A DNA stretch of 64,000 bases from UBA6168 sp041163745 (GCA_041163745.1 JBEAQU010000091.1:1-64000); one strand, 5' to 3'; counted from the stretch's first letter, positions 26,022-35,447 are shown. Made by a program: numbers and translations. Notes: generated by a model from the letters alone, not told the origin.

Positions 26022-26591
26022 TCAAGCGCTCATCCGGTCCAACAGCCTGGCGAAATAGGCCATGTGCTCGGCCGTGACAGGAAAATCCGTAAGCTTGGCC
26101 GCCTCGTCCAGCCGGCGCAGCCGGAGGGAATCCTCGAAATAGGGGTCTTGCTCGAAAGCCGCCGCCTCCTTCGAAGTCATGGGGCCGCCTTGATGAGCCA
26201 GTGTCTCCCTGCTGGCGGCGGACAATGATGCGGCATATCCTGCTTCCGCGTGGCAGAGGTAGCGCTTCGATGCCACATGGTTGCGTACGGTGGCAACGAT
26301 CCTGTCGGAAAAACCCCGGCTTCGGAGGAATTCCTCCCCCCAACGGTCGTGCGCCTCCAGTCCGTACCCTCCCATTTCCACCACGGAGGCTCCTTCCAAC
26401 TGCAAGGGATAGATGTGCCCGATATCGTGCAGAAAGGCCGCCGCCACCAACTCGTCGTCATATCCGCGTTCCGCAGCGAACCAGCCCGCCTGGACGGCAT
26501 GCTCCAGCTGCGTGCATCCCTCCCCGTAGGAAAGATGGCCGTACCGGTTGAAGAGTCCCATGATCTCCCGGGTTGTTTCATTGGTTCCCAT
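26022..26591 (-). CDS. phnZ: PhnZ-like HD-domain mixed-valent diiron oxygenase
   Basis: 189 residues from the ATG at 26591, the usual length for PhnZ. The six diiron ligands of the family can be placed: H31 (in TQLEHA), H55-D56 (FLHDIGH), H81, H105 (RNHVASKRYL) and D162. PhnZ oxidatively cleaves the C-P bond of 2-amino-1-hydroxyethylphosphonate to glycine and phosphate; related enzymes take methylated analogues. The N-terminal lid motif is S21-Y22-G23-E24, whereas PhnZ has Tyr three residues before the Glu, so the substrate-gating tyrosine appears shifted. The partner alpha-ketoglutarate hydroxylase PhnY is not in the window. The gene is followed by the TonB receptor on the same strand and is divergent from a SusC gene. 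Confidence 0.88.
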   Translation of the reverse strand: MGTNETTREIMGLFNRYGHLSYGEGCTQLEHAVQAGWFAAERGYDDELVAAAFLHDIGHIYPLQLEGASVVEMGGYGLEAHDRWGEEFLRSRGFSDRIVATVRNHVASKRYLCHAEAGYAASLSAASRETLAHQGGPMTSKEAAAFEQDPYFEDSLRLRRLDEAAKLTDFPVTAEHMAYFARLLDRMSA

Positions 26592-26839
26592 CCTGATTGT
26601 ATTTTCATAGGCTCGGCTGCAGGTTCTGACGGACAGTCCGCTTCGTCCTGTCCGCCGTCCCGGCACGTCGTAACCCACAGCCAATGTAGGCAGGGAATCC
26701 GTCATTTACGCCGGACTGATTTACACATTAAATAATATAAATTTTGTAATAAGTAGCTATTGAATCTATTAACATGAAATTTACTTAATTTTTAACTTTT
26801 CTTTCCTGAAAACGCGCCAGGTTCGGGACCAAAAGGGTC

Positions 26840-26912
26840 TTTATTTGCCTCGGTTTTTCATCGGATCGGTTGCTGTTCCGGTGAAAAACAAATGCCGGCG
26901 GACCGGCATTTG
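26840..26912 (+). promoter_or_regulatory. Leader region of second SusC operon with -7-like box and 10-bp hairpin
   Basis: TTTATTTG (26840-26847) is one base off the -7 consensus and extends to TTTATTTGCCT, shared with the first SusC promoter. Downstream, CAAATGCCGG/CCGGCATTTG (26889-26912) is a perfect 10-bp stem with a 4-base loop, about 40 bases before the SusC start. On the minus strand the stem is followed by TTTTT, so it could also stop antisense transcription. The remaining part of 26592-26949 is AT-rich (26715-26800) and promoter-like. Confidence 0.4.
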
Positions 26913-26949
26913 TGCGAAATCTTAACTAAAGTATCAAAAACTCAAACGT

Positions 26950-29900
26950 ATGAAACTGCACAGAAAGTTGCTACGAAGCGGCCGGAATGTTTTCCGGCGG
27001 AAGGAGGTGACGATGCTGGCCCTGTCGCTCCTGCTTCCGATCATGGGTTGGTCCCAGTTGCTGGTCACCGGACAAGTGACGGACGCCAATGCGGGGACAC
27101 CGCTGATCGGTGTCAATGTCATCCTACAGCCGGGCGGAACCGGCACCATCACGGATATCGACGGTCGTTATGCCATCGAGGTACCGGGTGCCGGTACGGT
27201 GCTTTCCTTTTCCTACATCGGTTATGCCACCCGGGAGATGTCGGTGGGTGCCGAAACCGTCATCGACGTCGCTTTGTCGGAAGGGGTCGCCTTGGATGAG
27301 GTGACGGTCACGGCACTCGGAATCAAGCGACGCGAGAAATCGCTGGGCTATGCGGTACAGGAGATCGGCGGTGACAACATCAGCGAAACGAACGAGACCA
27401 ACCTGGTCAGCACCCTGGCCGGTCGGGCGGCCGGTGTGCAGGTGGTCACCAACGGGACCGGTGCCGGCCAGTCCGCCAGCATCGTCATCCGCGGATACTC
27501 CTCGTTGGGTGGTGACAACCAACCGCTGTTCGTCGTGGACGGAACGCCCATCAACAACAACAGCGATACCCGGACGAACACCAAGGGCATCGCCAGCAAC
27601 ATGAACATCGACTACGGCAACGGCGCCGGGGAGATCAATCCGGATGACATCGAGTCCATCTCCGTGCTGAAGGGTGCCAACGCCACTGCCCTGTACGGCT
27701 CCCGTGCCGCCAACGGAGCGGTGATCATCACCACCAAGTCGGGTAAGAAGCGCAAAGGCATCGGCGTGTCCGTCAGTTCCAAGACCACGTTCGAAACCCT
27801 GCTGAAGGGACCGGAATACCAGCGCGTATACGGCCAGGGCAAGAACTTCGACTTCGGGTTCGCCGACGGCTACGGCAGCGGCACCTTCGACGGGGTCGAC
27901 GAAAGCTGGGGCCCACGGATGAACGGACAGCTGATTCCGCAACACAGCTCTCCCACCTCCAACGGGCTCCGCGGCGGTGATGTCCACGGCCTTGATTTCG
28001 TCCTCGGCTCCAGCGGCGTCAACCTCGACCGTCGCGGCACCATCACACCCACGCCTTTCGTGGACCCGGGTGACCCTGTCGAAAATTTCATGGAGACGGG
28101 CCGTACCCTGGTCAACAACATCTCCTTTTTCGGCAGCAATGACAAGGGTAATTTCCGGGTGTCCTACACCAACATGGACAACACCGGCATCCTCCCCAAT
28201 ACGGACCTGCGCCGCAACACCGTGGCATTCTCCGCTGACTACAACCTGTCCGACCGGCTGACGGTATCCGCCAAATCCAATTACATCCGCACCGACAGCG
28301 ACAACCGCCACGTCAACGGCTACGGCACGGAATCCGTCATGTACCTCTTCGTCTGGTGGGGCCAGCATGTCGATGTCCGGGGCCTGCGGGACTACTGGCA
28401 GAACGGGCTGGAAGGCTTCCAGCAGTTCAACTACAATTACAACTACCACGACAATCCGTATTTCACGATGTTTGAGAACACCAACGGATTGCAGAAGGAC
28501 CGCATGATCGGCAATCTCTCGGCGACCTACAAGATCAGCCCCGAGCTGAGCTTCATGGTCCGTGGCGGCCGCGATTTCTTTTCCGAATACCGCTTCATCA
28601 AGCGGGCTTACTCCACCCAGCGTTTCCCCAACGGCCAATACCGCGAAGACAAGATCAACTTCAACGAGACCAACCTGGATTTTCTCCTGAACTACGACAA
28701 ACGGTTCTCGGATTTCTCCGTCAATGTCAACGCGGGTGGCAACCGAATGACCCAGCGTAACCATTTCAACGCACTGGCCACCAACGGCCTGCTCATTCCC
28801 GGAGTCTACTCCTTCACCAATGCCAACGGACCGCTCGTGCAGTCCATCGACCGCCCGGAACGCCAGATAAACTCCCTCTACGCCTTCGCCCAGCTCGGCT
28901 GGCGGGATCTCCTGTACCTGGACCTGACCGGCCGGAACGACTGGTCCTCCACGCTGCCGGAAAGCAACAATTCCTATTTCTACCCCTCGGCATCCCTGAG
29001 CGCCGTGGTGTCGGAAATGCTGGACCTGCCGCTGTCCAGCCCGCTTTCCTTCGCCAAGCTCCGCCTCGGCTGGGCACAGGTGGGCAGTGATACGGATCCC
29101 TTCCGGCTGAACGACTTCTTTGTCTTCAGCGATACCCCATGGGGTGGCAACGCGGTCGCTTCCCCGACCAATGTCCTGCCGCCGACGGACCTGAAACCGG
29201 AGCTCCAGACTTCCGTCGAGGTGGGTGCGGATATCCGCCTCTTCAAGAACCGGATCGGGCTGGACGCCACCTACTACAGCACGGTTTCCGAAAACCAGAT
29301 TCTCGCCATCGAACTGCCGGCCTCCTCGGGCAAGACATCCCGGGTCATCAATGCCGGAAAGATCCAGAACCGCGGCATCGAGCTCATGCTCAGCACCACC
29401 CCGGTCAAAACCAAAGACGGGCTCACCTGGAATTCCCTTTTCAACTTCTCCCGCAACATCAACGAGGTGCTGGAACTGCCCGACGGGGTCGACCAATACG
29501 TATACGGTGGTACCGGCATCACGCTCGTGGCGGTGGAAGGCGGCTCCCTGGGCGACATGTGGGGTACCGGCGTGGTCCGGGTCAACGACCCCGCCAGCCC
29601 TTACAACGGACAGGTCATCTTCAAGAACGGTCTGGTGCAGCAGGACAACACCCTGCGCAAAATCGGCAACTTCATCCCGGATTTCAACCTGGGCTGGGCA
29701 AATGACATCACCTACAAAGGGTTATCCATGAGCTTCCTGTTCGACTGGCGCCAAGGTGGCGACCTGCTTTCCCGCACCCGCCTGATCGCCGCCACCTCCG
29801 GCAACGTGGTCGAAACCCTCTGGGGCCGCGAACCCGAATTCGGCGGCGCTCATCCCGGCATCGTCGATTCCGGCCTCTCTTACGTCGACGGAAGCGGCGC

Positions 29901-30303
29901 CACCAAAACCGACGGGATCATCGGGGAAGGTGTCATGGAAGTGGTCGGCGACAACGGTCAGGTCTCCTATGTCCCCAACGATGTCATCGTCCCGGCCAAT
30001 GCCTACCACAACAACCGCTACCGCCGTCAGAACGAGACGGAGGGCATGTACGACGCCACCTTCATCAAGCTGCGCCAGTTCCGCCTGAGCTACGAACTGC
30101 CCACTCGCCTGCTGGAGGACAAGTTCATCCGCAAAGCCCGCATCTCCTTCATCGGAAACAACCTCTGGTTCTGGGCCAAGGATTTCAACCACGGCGACCC
30201 CGAACTGCTGGCTTTCGGCGGCGGCCGCTTCGTGCCTGGCGTGGAGGACGCCACCGTCCCTTCCTCCCGGAGCTTCGGTTTCTCCCTGGATTTCGATTTC
30301 TGA
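26950..30303 (+). CDS. SusC/RagA-family TonB-linked outer-membrane transporter
   Basis: 1117 residues. After a basic N-terminus and a hydrophobic signal ending near MGWSQ comes the regulatory-like domain (GQVTDANAGTPLIGVNVIL), a TonB-box region (ALDEVTVTALGIKRREKSLG) and the SusC signature SISVLKGANATALYGSRAANG. The barrel follows, ending in FSLDFDF. The extended VTALGIKRREKSLGYAVQ form is typical of the subgroup paired with SusD-like_2 proteins, and that partner is encoded 76 bases downstream. It is divergent from the PhnZ-like gene (358-base gap), which makes a phosphonate-containing polymer or lipid a possible substrate, though this rests on position only. Confidence 0.95.
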   Translation: MKLHRKLLRSGRNVFRRKEVTMLALSLLLPIMGWSQLLVTGQVTDANAGTPLIGVNVILQPGGTGTITDIDGRYAIEVPGAGTVLSFSYIGYATREMSVGAETVIDVALSEGVALDEVTVTALGIKRREKSLGYAVQEIGGDNISETNETNLVSTLAGRAAGVQVVTNGTGAGQSASIVIRGYSSLGGDNQPLFVVDGTPINNNSDTRTNTKGIASNMNIDYGNGAGEINPDDIESISVLKGANATALYGSRAANGAVIITTKSGKKRKGIGVSVSSKTTFETLLKGPEYQRVYGQGKNFDFGFADGYGSGTFDGVDESWGPRMNGQLIPQHSSPTSNGLRGGDVHGLDFVLGSSGVNLDRRGTITPTPFVDPGDPVENFMETGRTLVNNISFFGSNDKGNFRVSYTNMDNTGILPNTDLRRNTVAFSADYNLSDRLTVSAKSNYIRTDSDNRHVNGYGTESVMYLFVWWGQHVDVRGLRDYWQNGLEGFQQFNYNYNYHDNPYFTMFENTNGLQKDRMIGNLSATYKISPELSFMVRGGRDFFSEYRFIKRAYSTQRFPNGQYREDKINFNETNLDFLLNYDKRFSDFSVNVNAGGNRMTQRNHFNALATNGLLIPGVYSFTNANGPLVQSIDRPERQINSLYAFAQLGWRDLLYLDLTGRNDWSSTLPESNNSYFYPSASLSAVVSEMLDLPLSSPLSFAKLRLGWAQVGSDTDPFRLNDFFVFSDTPWGGNAVASPTNVLPPTDLKPELQTSVEVGADIRLFKNRIGLDATYYSTVSENQILAIELPASSGKTSRVINAGKIQNRGIELMLSTTPVKTKDGLTWNSLFNFSRNINEVLELPDGVDQYVYGGTGITLVAVEGGSLGDMWGTGVVRVNDPASPYNGQVIFKNGLVQQDNTLRKIGNFIPDFNLGWANDITYKGLSMSFLFDWRQGGDLLSRTRLIAATSGNVVETLWGREPEFGGAHPGIVDSGLSYVDGSGATKTDGIIGEGVMEVVGDNGQVSYVPNDVIVPANAYHNNRYRRQNETEGMYDATFIKLRQFRLSYELPTRLLEDKFIRKARISFIGNNLWFWAKDFNHGDPELLAFGGGRFVPGVEDATVPSSRSFGFSLDFDF

Positions 30304-30378
30304 TATTTTTCCCGGGCCGGGATGGGAAGCGGGGCCAACCCTTTTCCTTCCCGACCCTTCAATGCCAATCTTTCCATC

Positions 30379-31845
30379 ATGAAAAACACAACCAAAGCGC
30401 TGGCCTTCCTGCTGCTGGTCCTCACCGGGTTCACCGCCTGCGACCAGTTCGAGGTCAGCAATATCAACCCGGATGTGACCGGTACCATCGACAACAATCC
30501 GGAACTCCTCCTGACGGGCATCGAACGCGATGCCGTCAACAACCTCGTCGGCTCCGGCTGGAGCGAAGGCAATCTCATGGCTCAATATGGCGCCCGCATC
30601 GTGTTCACCGAATTCGACCTGTTCGACTGGGGTGACCAGGCCGGCACCTGGAACGGTCTATATCTTTCCATCCGCAACGCCAAGGCGCTCGAACAAATCG
30701 CCGTCGACAACAACCTCGTCAGCTACGAGGCGGTATCCCTGGTCCTCCAGGCCTGGATGTTCCAGGTGCTGACGGACATGTGGGGCGACATCCCTTATTC
30801 CCAGGCCTCGGCCGCCAATGCCGAAACGCCCGTCTATACACCTGTTTTCGACTTCCAGGGGGATGTCTACGACGGATTGGTCGCCAGCCTGGACCGCGCA
30901 AACACCCTCCTGTCCGGATCCAACCTGCCGGCCATCAAGGGCGACATCATCTTCCACGGTGACCTGGAGAAATGGCGCCGCTTCGCCAATTCCCTCCAGT
31001 TGCGCGTCGCCCTCCGCCTGAGCAAGGCGGATCCGGGACTGGCACAGTCCCTCATCGCCAAGATTTACAACGGCGGCAGTACGTATCCCCTGATGGAAAG
31101 CAATGCCGACAACGCCGTCCTGGTGTATCTCAGCGCCTTCCCCAACGCGCATCCGGTGTCGGAAGCGAACCGCTACCGGGTCGGTTCCTACAACGAATAC
31201 CGTATCTCCGAAACACTGGAAGGGGTGTTGCGCGCCTATGACGACCCCCGCCTGGATAAGTTCGCCGACCCGACCGCCAACTCGGTCGCCGCCGGCACCC
31301 CGGAGATATCCGGGATGCGCAACGGTATCGTCGACGGTCCCGCCTACGAATACAAAGGCGGGGATGCCTTCCTGTCGAAATTCAACATCGAACTGTTCCA
31401 TTTCGACCCGAACGCCAACGAAGGCCGGCTGATGACCTACTCCGAGGTGGCCTTCATCCTCGCGGAAGCCGCCCATCGCGGTTGGATCAACGCCGATGCC
31501 GCGGAATGGTATGGCAAAGGTGTCAGCGCCAACTTCGAATACTGGGGGGTTCCCATGCCAACGGATTACCTGACCGTCAACGCGCCGTACAACGGGGAAT
31601 GGGAAAATATCATGAACCAGAAATACATCGCCCTCTTCTACATCGATTACCAGGGTTTCATCGAATACAGACGAACGGGCTTCCCCTCCAACATCGAACC
31701 AGGACCGGACGCTTTCTATACCGACTACCCGAGCCGCTTCGAATATCCTTCCAAGGAACAGGCCCTCAACGGTGCCAATTACGACGCTGCTGTCGCCCGG
31801 CAAGGTCCCGACCTCATCACCACACCGGTCTGGTGGGAAAATTGA
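30379..31845 (+). CDS. SusD-like surface lipoprotein (SusD-like_2 type)
   Basis: 488 residues from the ATG at 30379, chosen because it opens a lipoprotein signal with its cysteine in TGFTAC. It lacks the classical SusD N-terminal repeats and instead matches the SusD-like_2 pattern: VSNINPDVTGTID near the start, a helical region with VLTDMWGDIPYSQA, GDLEKWRRFANSLQLRVALRL, and a C-terminal segment with MNQKYIALFYIDYQGFIEYRRTGFP. It would cap the SusC channel encoded just upstream. A strong intrinsic terminator follows at 31906. Confidence 0.94.
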   Translation: MKNTTKALAFLLLVLTGFTACDQFEVSNINPDVTGTIDNNPELLLTGIERDAVNNLVGSGWSEGNLMAQYGARIVFTEFDLFDWGDQAGTWNGLYLSIRNAKALEQIAVDNNLVSYEAVSLVLQAWMFQVLTDMWGDIPYSQASAANAETPVYTPVFDFQGDVYDGLVASLDRANTLLSGSNLPAIKGDIIFHGDLEKWRRFANSLQLRVALRLSKADPGLAQSLIAKIYNGGSTYPLMESNADNAVLVYLSAFPNAHPVSEANRYRVGSYNEYRISETLEGVLRAYDDPRLDKFADPTANSVAAGTPEISGMRNGIVDGPAYEYKGGDAFLSKFNIELFHFDPNANEGRLMTYSEVAFILAEAAHRGWINADAAEWYGKGVSANFEYWGVPMPTDYLTVNAPYNGEWENIMNQKYIALFYIDYQGFIEYRRTGFPSNIEPGPDAFYTDYPSRFEYPSKEQALNGANYDAAVARQGPDLITTPVWWEN

Positions 31846-31905
31846 CGGGGTGATCCTGGCCGGCTTGACGGCATATCCGCCAGGACCACCGGTTCCACTG
31901 CATGG

Positions 31906-31945
31906 AAAGACTTCCCGGACGGGTGTGCCGGGAAGTCTTTTCTTT
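31906..31945 (+). terminator. Rho-independent terminator of the second SusC/SusD operon
   Basis: A perfect 13-bp stem (31906-31918 with 31928-31940) with a 9-base loop is followed by TCTTT, about 60 bases after the SusD stop codon. Confidence 0.85.
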
Positions 31946-32334
31946 GTGCGCCATTTCCTCGCAGAACACCGCCAGCCTATGTTCGGCCGATTTTCCGCTG
32001 CCCAATCCCAACTTCCAAGGGTAATCCTTGCCCGCCGACCACCAAGTCCGGCCGTTTGGCTGTTGGCAGCGGGTCAGCGCCGGTGTTCATCCGATTCTCC
32101 GATTTCTTTCCCGCTTGCCGGTGGTTCTTTCTTTTCAGGTGTACATAACAATGAATTTACATGAAAAGAAAATTTTTGGCGGTCGTATTTTTTTAAATTT
32201 CGTATAAAAACCGACGGTACGATATCCGGGTTAACGCAATTGTGGTTAATATTTTGGACGTCCGAAACGGTTCGTACTGATTTTCTTCCTACCATACGCC
32301 CGGACGCAGACCATTATTTAAATGCAACAATACC
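31946..32334. other. Intergenic region before HMG-CoA synthase
   Basis: The first half resembles the genomic average in GC. From about 32140 it becomes AT-rich, with runs of T and A and the sequence TTAATATTTTGG near 32246. This is promoter-like, but no perfect TAnnTTTG with a spaced TTG was found. No open frame looks coding. Confidence 0.4.
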
Positions 32335-33735
32335 ATGAAAAAGCGGCATCTACCCATCGGCATCGATGACATGCAGTCCTATGTTCCCTCCCTTTACCTG
32401 GATATCCGTGACCTGGCGGCGGAGCGGGACATTGACTACGAAAAGCTGTCCAAGGGTCTCGGTCTGTACAAGATGGCCGTGCCGGACCGGCATGAAGACG
32501 CCGCGACCATGGCAGCGGAAGCCATATCCGCACTGTTGGAGCGCAACCGGTTGTCACCTTCGCAGATCGGAAGGGTGTACCTGGGTACGGAGAGCGCGTT
32601 GGACGACGCGAAACCGACCGCCACTTATGCCGTGGAAATGGTACGTCAGCGCATCGGCGGGAGCTTTGCCCATTGCGATGTCGTGGACCTTACCTTCGCC
32701 TGCATCGGTGCGGTGGACGCCCTGGAGGCCTGTCTGGACTGGGTGTCTGCAGATCCGGAAAGGATGGCCGTCGTCGTGGCATCCGACATCGCCAAGTACG
32801 AGCTTGGTTCCACCGGGGAATACACCCAGGGTGCCGGTGCCATCGCCCTGTTGGTCAGATGGCATCCCAGGCTCATGGTCATTCCTCGGGTCTATGGTGT
32901 GAGCATGGAAAGCGTTCATGATTTCTACAAGCCCCGTCGGGAGCGGTTCTGTGAAACACCCGTCTTCGACGGTCCTTTTTCCAATCAATGTTACCAGGAC
33001 CGGATGTCGGCCGCACTAGCGCATTTCCGTCGGGTCTCCGGCGCCTCGGAACCTGTCCTGTCCGATCGTTGGGCTCGCATGATCTTTCATCTCCCGTATG
33101 CTTTTCATGGAAAGCGCGTCTTTGTGGAGGAGTTTGTCCGTGAGCGGGAAGCATCCGGCGAATGGGCCTCCGTCGCCGCGAAGGCAGGAATCCCGGCGGC
33201 GGTGCCGTCGGCTGGGTCCGTGCCTCCCAAAGCGTATCAGGCATTCCTTCGAACAGTCAGCCAATCGGATGCCTACCGGCAGTTCGTACGCGTCAAGCTG
33301 GAAAAGGCCCAACGGGCAAGCAGTGAGGTCGGCAACCTGTATACCGCCTCCATTTTCATGGCTTTGATGAGCACCTTGGCCGCGGATGCCGCCGAGAACA
33401 GCCGCCTGACTGGCAAGCGCTTCGGGTTCGTCGCCTACGGCAGCGGCTCCAAATCCAAGGTGTTCGAAGGCATTCTCCAGAAAGGCTGGCGCCAGGTCGC
33501 CGAGGACTTCCGGCTTTTCCAACAGCTGTCCCGCCGGAAGCCCATTGACTACCCGACATATGAACGGCTGTATCTGCATACCCTCGACCAATCGGTACGC
33601 CCACAGGAAGGGTGTTTCGCGCTTCATTCGGTCGGTCGGGAAGGTAACCAGCTGGGTGCCCGTTTCTATGGGCGCTTCCATCTGAACGGCCAGACTTCCG
33701 TTCGGCGGGAGCAACCGTCCGCCGCCATCCAGTGA
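32335..33735 (+). CDS. mvaS: Hydroxymethylglutaryl-CoA synthase
   Basis: 466 residues, the length of bacterial/archaeal-type HMG-CoA synthases. It condenses acetyl-CoA with acetoacetyl-CoA, the entry step of the mevalonate route to isoprenoids, which several Bacteroidota use. The active-site cysteine lies in DLTFACIGAVDALE (about residue 122), the catalytic-histidine region in MIFHLPYAFHGKRVF (about residue 250), and the glycine-rich CoA site in EYTQGAGAIALL. Near the C-terminus FVAYGSGSKSKVFEG matches the conserved GSG loop. No other mevalonate gene is in the window. The next gene begins 3 bases after its stop. Confidence 0.92.
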   Translation: MKKRHLPIGIDDMQSYVPSLYLDIRDLAAERDIDYEKLSKGLGLYKMAVPDRHEDAATMAAEAISALLERNRLSPSQIGRVYLGTESALDDAKPTATYAVEMVRQRIGGSFAHCDVVDLTFACIGAVDALEACLDWVSADPERMAVVVASDIAKYELGSTGEYTQGAGAIALLVRWHPRLMVIPRVYGVSMESVHDFYKPRRERFCETPVFDGPFSNQCYQDRMSAALAHFRRVSGASEPVLSDRWARMIFHLPYAFHGKRVFVEEFVREREASGEWASVAAKAGIPAAVPSAGSVPPKAYQAFLRTVSQSDAYRQFVRVKLEKAQRASSEVGNLYTASIFMALMSTLAADAAENSRLTGKRFGFVAYGSGSKSKVFEGILQKGWRQVAEDFRLFQQLSRRKPIDYPTYERLYLHTLDQSVRPQEGCFALHSVGREGNQLGARFYGRFHLNGQTSVRREQPSAAIQ

Positions 33736-33737
33736 TC

Positions 33738-34385
33738 ATGTCGGCCGAAGTCCTGCTGGAACTGCATTACCTTCCCGGTATACCATATGTATCCGCTTTG
33801 GCCGCCCATTCGGTGGTGGTGCTGGAACAGTCCGAGCATTATGTCAAGGGATCCTTCCGAAACCGCTGTCTGGTCGCGACCGCCGCTGGTCCGCAACGGC
33901 TGAGCATCCCCCTGCAGAAAGGGAAGAATCAGGCACAGCCGGTTCGGGACGTCCGTCTCGCCTACGACGAACCCTGGCAACGCCAACATTGGCGGACCCT
34001 GTCCGCGGCATACGGACGCGCTCCTTTTTATGCCCATTACGCAGACCTGCTGGCCCCTTTCTTTTTACAGAAAAAGTATGTCTTCCTCTGGGATTGGAAC
34101 CTGGATCTCCTCCGATGCCTGCTGCCGCTGCTGCCGGTCCGGGCCGACCTGCGGCTGTCGGAAGGATATCATCCCGTGGTCCCGACCGGGCTGTCGGACT
34201 TCCGAAACCGTCTGAAACCCGGCGCCGTACCTTGGGAAGGTTATGCGCCCCCGGCCTACCCCCAGGTCTTCGAAGACCGCCTGGGGTTCCTTCCCGGGTT
34301 GAGCATCCTTGACCTCCTCTTTTGCATGGGCCCCGCCGCGGCATCCTTTCTCCCGGTCTTTTCCACCCCCCAGGAACAGGCCTGA
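33738..34385 (+). CDS. WbqC-family protein
   Basis: 215 residues from the ATG at 33738; an overlapping GTG at 33732 is a weaker alternative. The opening LLELHYLPGIPYVSALA corresponds to the WbqC start (xxxQPxYLPwxgYf). The conserved basic core is seen in VKGSFRNRCLVATAAGPQRLSIPL, with KGKNQAQPVRDVRL and QRQHWRTLSAAYGRAPFY. The family is linked to polysaccharide or surface-glycan loci, but its activity is unproven. It follows the HMG-CoA synthase gene by 2 bases and is probably translated from the same mRNA, though no pathway link is obvious. Confidence 0.85.
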   Translation: MSAEVLLELHYLPGIPYVSALAAHSVVVLEQSEHYVKGSFRNRCLVATAAGPQRLSIPLQKGKNQAQPVRDVRLAYDEPWQRQHWRTLSAAYGRAPFYAHYADLLAPFFLQKKYVFLWDWNLDLLRCLLPLLPVRADLRLSEGYHPVVPTGLSDFRNRLKPGAVPWEGYAPPAYPQVFEDRLGFLPGLSILDLLFCMGPAAASFLPVFSTPQEQA

Positions 34386-35447
34386 CCGTACCGCACCCAG
34401 CGGAAATTCCGCCGGACGGTTTTCGCCACCTGCTCACATTTTGCATTTTCCGCCGGGACGCAAGCCGAATCGTCGTGCGCTCGTTCCAAAGCAGTTGCCT
34501 CGCAAATGACAGGTGGACAATTTTTTTATACCAAAGGTCTGCCCTTTTTCATTGTCCGTCACCAAGCTGACGCAGTACCTGGGATTGCTCGTTCGGACGT
34601 CGGCCCGACAGGTACCTTCGAGAGGAGGAAAGGGTGGCTCTTGCCCCGCGGGACCATGATGGTCATTTCCTGTGGGAATTCCCTCCGCAAGGAACCGGTC
34701 TTCCCGTCCGACGTTGTTTCTTAACTTCGGAATTCGCCGGAAAGTCGAAGCAATTTGTGCCGGACTTTCGGGATTTTACTCATCGGATGGATTTTCATGT
34801 CACAACAAACATGGTCTTTTGCATTTTAAAAGACATAACCTGTGTCTTGATTTTCCTTTCGGCGTCACTCAAACAGTTGGGCCAGATGGTCGACCTGCCC
34901 GCCCTCCAACGAGCGTTTCGGGTATTGTCGCCCGAATGTAAAGAGGTAAGCGTTCTTGCACTGCAGGTGGTTGTGTCCGACCGAACGGTCGCCTGCACGA
35001 ATCAGTGGCTGCTGGAATCCCGCTACATGGCAGCGAACTGTCAGCCACTGCTGGGAACGGTGGCGGAAGAGACGGCCACGTTGCGGTTCAATCGCATACG
35101 GACGGCGCTGCCGGAATTCATCGTCGCTTGCAAGCGGCTTTTCCATCCGGCCGACCGTGCCTATCTTCGCGATTATCCCGGCCAGCATTAGCCGGCCTTG
35201 GCGCTACCCAGTACGAAAATCTCGCGGCGGTTCTGTGGAAGGCCGTGCAAGCCAGCCGGGATACGGATGCCGAGCACTGCTGTGTCACGGTCTCTGCGGC
35301 AGGCCGGATTGCGGAGGTCGCCCGCCGGTGGTTGTGCAGAAATCGGGTGCATGGAAATCGGGAACAGATGAGCATCGCAATGCTGCCGGCACAACCTTCC
35401 CGGAGCCGGGTCACAGGCGTTTCACCGGGACTAAAACCATATCAGGC
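34386..35447. other. Long, mostly non-coding stretch
   Basis: This 1.06-kb gap is unusual for the window. 34386-34786 holds nothing recognisable; short open frames are proline/arginine-rich shadows. 34787-35191 has one frame with plausible codon use, listed separately at low confidence. 35192-35447 again shows nothing except the region upstream of the ceramidase-like gene. It may contain remnants of a decayed gene. Confidence 0.4.
34787..35191 (+). CDS. Hypothetical protein, doubtful
   Basis: 134 residues if translated from the ATG at 34787; an ATG at 34886 would give 101 residues. The second half has normal third-position GC preference and an amphipathic helical look (PALQRAFRVLSPECKEVSVLAL, RIRTALPEFIVACKRLFHPADRAYL), but no family was recognised and the N-terminal part is AT-rich with an odd composition. 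There are no close neighbours on the same strand. It may be a true orphan, a gene fragment, or chance. Confidence 0.33.
   Translation: MDFHVTTNMVFCILKDITCVLIFLSASLKQLGQMVDLPALQRAFRVLSPECKEVSVLALQVVVSDRTVACTNQWLLESRYMAANCQPLLGTVAEETATLRFNRIRTALPEFIVACKRLFHPADRAYLRDYPGQH

Noticed and set aside
25837..26343. N-terminal extension of the TonB receptor frame
   Set aside because: The extension overlaps the PhnZ-like gene and is not protein-like; the ATG at 25836 starts a proper signal peptide.
27124..29496. 790-codon open frame on the minus strand
   Set aside because: Antisense to the SusC barrel; low-complexity Val/Gly/Glu/Asp composition and no recognisable family.
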